Assembly (NCBI GenBank): GCA_910574455.1
Contig: CAJSYZ010000001.1
Span: 2,339,424-2,403,423 of the forward strand
Direction of reading: 5' to 3'
Length of the DNA: 64,000 nt
DNA from: Trichaptum fuscoviolaceum
Lineage: Eukaryota > Basidiomycota > Agaricomycetes > Hymenochaetales > Trichaptaceae
How positions within the stretch are numbered: position 1 is the first letter of the stretch; every line of letters starts with the position of its first letter. Positions 61,553 to 64,000 of this stretch are shown here, in pieces. The position numbers and the translations under genes are program-made. The notes under the pieces were generated by a model that worked only from the letters and a program-made list of their open reading frames with translations, did no database searches and was not told where the DNA came from.

Positions 61553-62484
61553 CGATGACAGAGGCGGCCTTATTTTTTTCAGTTTGTATGACGTTGTTAA
61601 GTAGCACATGACCGGTAATGAAAATCTCGTTTGTGCTTTGATAGCTAGCCTGTGGCCGAATTTCGTCGGAAAGTCTCTCGATTCCGATCTTGAATCCAGG
61701 AACATTCAAATGGGCATGCGAAAGCAAAGCCTTCCAATAGGACATTTTCCCAGTAGTTACAGTAAATTTTATCAGGTCAGACATATTCAGAGCATATCAT
61801 TTGTGAGACATCAGTGCTCACATCATGATTGGCTTGAGTGAAGATTATTGTTATCCATCACTTACTTTTCTAGAGAAGGTTGGTCTTTCTACTTGCTCGG
61901 TTGAGACCCTTTCACCATTGAGCTGCGGAGGGAGCTATGATCTAGAGTCGCCAGCACAAGCCGTGAATGGCCCGGAGCAAAGTAACTGAATACTTTGTTT
62001 GTTCGGCTCAGTCTGTAAGGGAGTGGACGGGTGAATAGGTGAACAGGCCTCCAGAAGTTGATCGCGGGTGAAGGAAGAACTGCCTCATTTTTGGTCTTAA
62101 TTGGAAGCCCTTGTTGCAACAAGCCCGAAGCTGAGTAGTAGATAGGCAATGTTGCGGACAATTGATATAGCTGAGAGATATGATGCGACGTAGACTGAAA
62201 GCAATTGCACCGCCAGATGTCAGATCGCACTTCCAATGCAGAATCACGAGTGTGTCGAGGTCGCGCTCGTTCACGTTATGGAATGAACGTCGCTCCTGCT
62301 TCAAGTTCGTACGGAAGAGCAGTAAGAAGGAGAGCAAAGATGAACTAGCTAGTAGTAGGACAGGCCGCAATGAATGCCACTCATATATTGAACTTGAAGT
62401 TCCCACGGGTGCTTCAAGTTATGTTGAGATGATGATCGTACTGCCTGTCCCAATCATCACTCCTGACCTCTTCACAAGTATGCC
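61553..62484. other. 0.93 kb before TSC1, nothing firm
   Basis: No family-recognisable frame. A + strand frame with ATG at 62180 runs to a stop at 62486-62488, overlapping the TSC1 ATG; a minus-strand frame at 62008-62406 starts with a hydrophobic stretch. Neither resembles a known protein. The stretch probably holds the TSC1 promoter and the 3' flank of the DUF1264 gene. Confidence 0.45.
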
Positions 62485-64000
62485 ATGAGCTCAGAATCTG
62501 ATCTCACAAAAAATCTTCATCTTCTCCTATCTGCCGTGCCTAGTGCGCCGAATCTGAGTGAAGTGCTGGAGCAGCTGGATGCACGAGTGCAAGACATAAC
62601 ATCGGCTGAAGACTTTCCAAAGGCGCAACACGACTTTGAGGAAGAACTCCAAGTAATATACGACAAGGAAGTCGATCACTCACATATCCAGCAACTAGAA
62701 ATATTTCTCGCATCTCTCTTCCAGTGCCGCACAATCCTCCCATCAGTGTCGATAATCTCGACTTGGTTCGACCTCCTCCTCCGACCTGCATTGCGGGAGC
62801 CAAGACTTTCCTCCGTAGCTGTTGAACATGCTAAGCAACTCATCCTACAGGCATTGGAAGGCGAGGTATCGGATAAGTTAGCGAGCTTTAGGCGTCGACT
62901 CCTGGATCTCTTCCTCTTGGATGTCTTGAACGAAAGTTCCGGTAAGGACATATTCGAATGGGCGGAGCTGGACGAGGCTCAGCGGGAAAAGAACTCATGG
63001 TGGAAGAACAACCTGGAAGATGTTCTCGTCAGATACGGACTGCATGCGCCTGAAGTGAGTAACATACGAGTTTGTTCAAAGAAACGCATAATTACAGTGT
63101 CTTTAGGAATTCATGTCCGTCATGAACGATGGCTTCCGAAGCCCGAGTTCACGGCTGCAGATCCTAACGCTGTTGGACTCTTTCATTACCCACCCTTCCT
63201 TCATCGAAATATCATCCTCCATCATTTCACACCCACTGCTTACAAGTCTGTTGTTGTCACTCGAAGTGGATAACTCTTCGACTGTCTGTGCAGTCGAGCT
63301 TGCCTGTGTGATAAAGCTCCTTCCTGTCGCTGCTATTGGGAGTTTCCAGGTACTTGTGGATTCGCTTCCGCGCTTGTTAGGAATACTGGGCAGGGTGATG
63401 TGTTGGAAATCTCGCAATGGTCGCACACAGCAAATGAACAAAGTTGCTTATTCCGATCTACTTGATTATAATGACGATACCCTCCTCGTTCAGGCAGAGA
63501 AGAACGAAGAACAAGACATCCTCGAAATCGTGGAGAACAAGCAACTCAAACTGACAGTCCGTGAAGATCTAGGCTGGGAACGACTAGAACGAACATTCGA
63601 CATGTCTACATCTTCTTTACCAGTTCCACGTCAATACTTCTCGATTTTGTACTATCTCTTCCCTTGCAACCTTGTACACTTTTTGCGACATCCAATCAAA
63701 TACCTCAACGACAACAATGTTGAAACTCCATTCACTGTGGGCTGGGCAGATGCTCTGGACGACCTAGAAATTCGGACAGCCGGTAGTGTGAGTCTAACAG
63801 AAAATATACATTGTATTAGTACTAAAGGGGCATACTCACAGCTACTAATCCGCTCATTCGTTATGCATTCGTCTGTCCTTGCGCATGATGTGCAAACGGA
63901 GCTCGCTGATTCTGGGAGATGGTCATCATCTGATGTCTCGCAAATCATCGGTGAAAGTATGATGCTTGATGTAAGCATAGTTTCACGAGCACCTCGAGGA
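62485..64000 (+). CDS. TSC1: Hamartin / Tsc1 homologue, 5' part
   Basis: With Tsc2 forms the GAP for Rheb that restrains TORC1. Gene is cut by the right edge. MSSESDLTKNLHLLLSAVPS, then HEAT/ARM-like helices (LEIFLASLFQCRTILPSVSI, ASFRRRLLDLFLLDVLN), after an intron at 63055-63107 FMSVMNDGFRSPSSRLQILT and SLEVDNSSTVCAVELACVIK, then the diagnostic stretch QYFSILYYLFPCNLVHFLRH, which matches the YLFPCNFLSFLR-type sequence of hamartins, and IRSFVMHSSVLAHDVQTELA, DSGRWSSSDVSQIIGESM. A further intron begins at about 63971. Only about 470 residues of the N-terminal domain are seen; the coiled coil lies outside. Confidence 0.87.

Noticed and set aside
62180..62488. + strand frame ending on the TSC1 start codon
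   Set aside because: No family resemblance and no coding signs; the overlap with the ATG is probably coincidental.

Overview
The window reads as nuclear DNA of a filamentous basidiomycete, most likely a mushroom-forming Agaricomycete. Almost every gene is broken by short introns of about 45-75 nt with GT-AG borders, intergenic gaps are short, both strands are used equally, there are no operons, and the proteins are fungal in type: a CBM1-GH10 secreted xylanase, an agaric-style F-box-like protein, a fungal DUF3074 protein, a separate P5C reductase and a TSC1/hamartin homologue. Gene models were built by hand by joining frames across splice sites. Outer coordinates are start to stop codon, with introns included.

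Layout. 0-4.1 kb: 3' end of a CNH-domain protein (probably a Rho GEF), proteasome lid subunit Rpn8, and a degenerate KAR/17-beta-HSD-like short-chain dehydrogenase. 4.8-9.1 kb: GH10 xylanase and splicing factor SF3B2/Cus1. 9.4-17 kb: an arrestin-like protein with an unusual repeated tail, heat-shock transcription factor, dephospho-CoA kinase. 17.2-24.8 kb: an ARMC8/GID5-like armadillo protein, a peroxisomal-type acyl/coumarate-CoA ligase, GPI mannosyltransferase III. 24.8-26.4 kb: a non-coding stretch with a cluster of small hairpins. 26.4-35.1 kb: guanine deaminase, Atg15 lipase, a four-TM protein of unknown role, an F-box-like protein, phosphopantetheine adenylyltransferase. 35.1-39.9 kb: a 4.8 kb stretch with no recognisable gene. 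39.9-42.5 kb: a serine-rich hypothetical gene with long non-coding flanks. 42.5-64 kb: a dense housekeeping block: mRNA guanylyltransferase, Skp1, mitochondrial bL27, helicase Spb4, a DUF3074 protein, Rpt3, a glutamine-synthetase-like enzyme, P5C reductase, Alg13, Trm9, NAC-alpha, a DUF1264 oil-body-associated-type protein and the 5' part of TSC1.

There is no biosynthetic cluster, CRISPR array or intact transposon. Some functions recur: protein turnover (Rpn8, Rpt3, Skp1, an F-box-like protein, ARMC8/GID5), CoA synthesis and use (PPAT and DPCK, the last two steps, plus a CoA ligase), and ER glycosylation/GPI (Alg13, Gpi10). This is most simply chance in gene-dense DNA.

The points most worth a second look are: the repeated PTAEEEK-type motif in the arrestin tail; loss of cofactor and catalytic motifs in the SDR-like gene; GC-AG introns in skp1 and rpt3, the latter inside the Walker A motif; tiny exons (9, 19, 8 and 20 coding nt) that carry conserved residues and would be missed by simple ORF calling; a reading-phase conflict in the ARMC8-like gene; the hairpin cluster at 24.87-25.04 kb; and the long gene-poor region upstream of the hypothetical gene at 39.9 kb.
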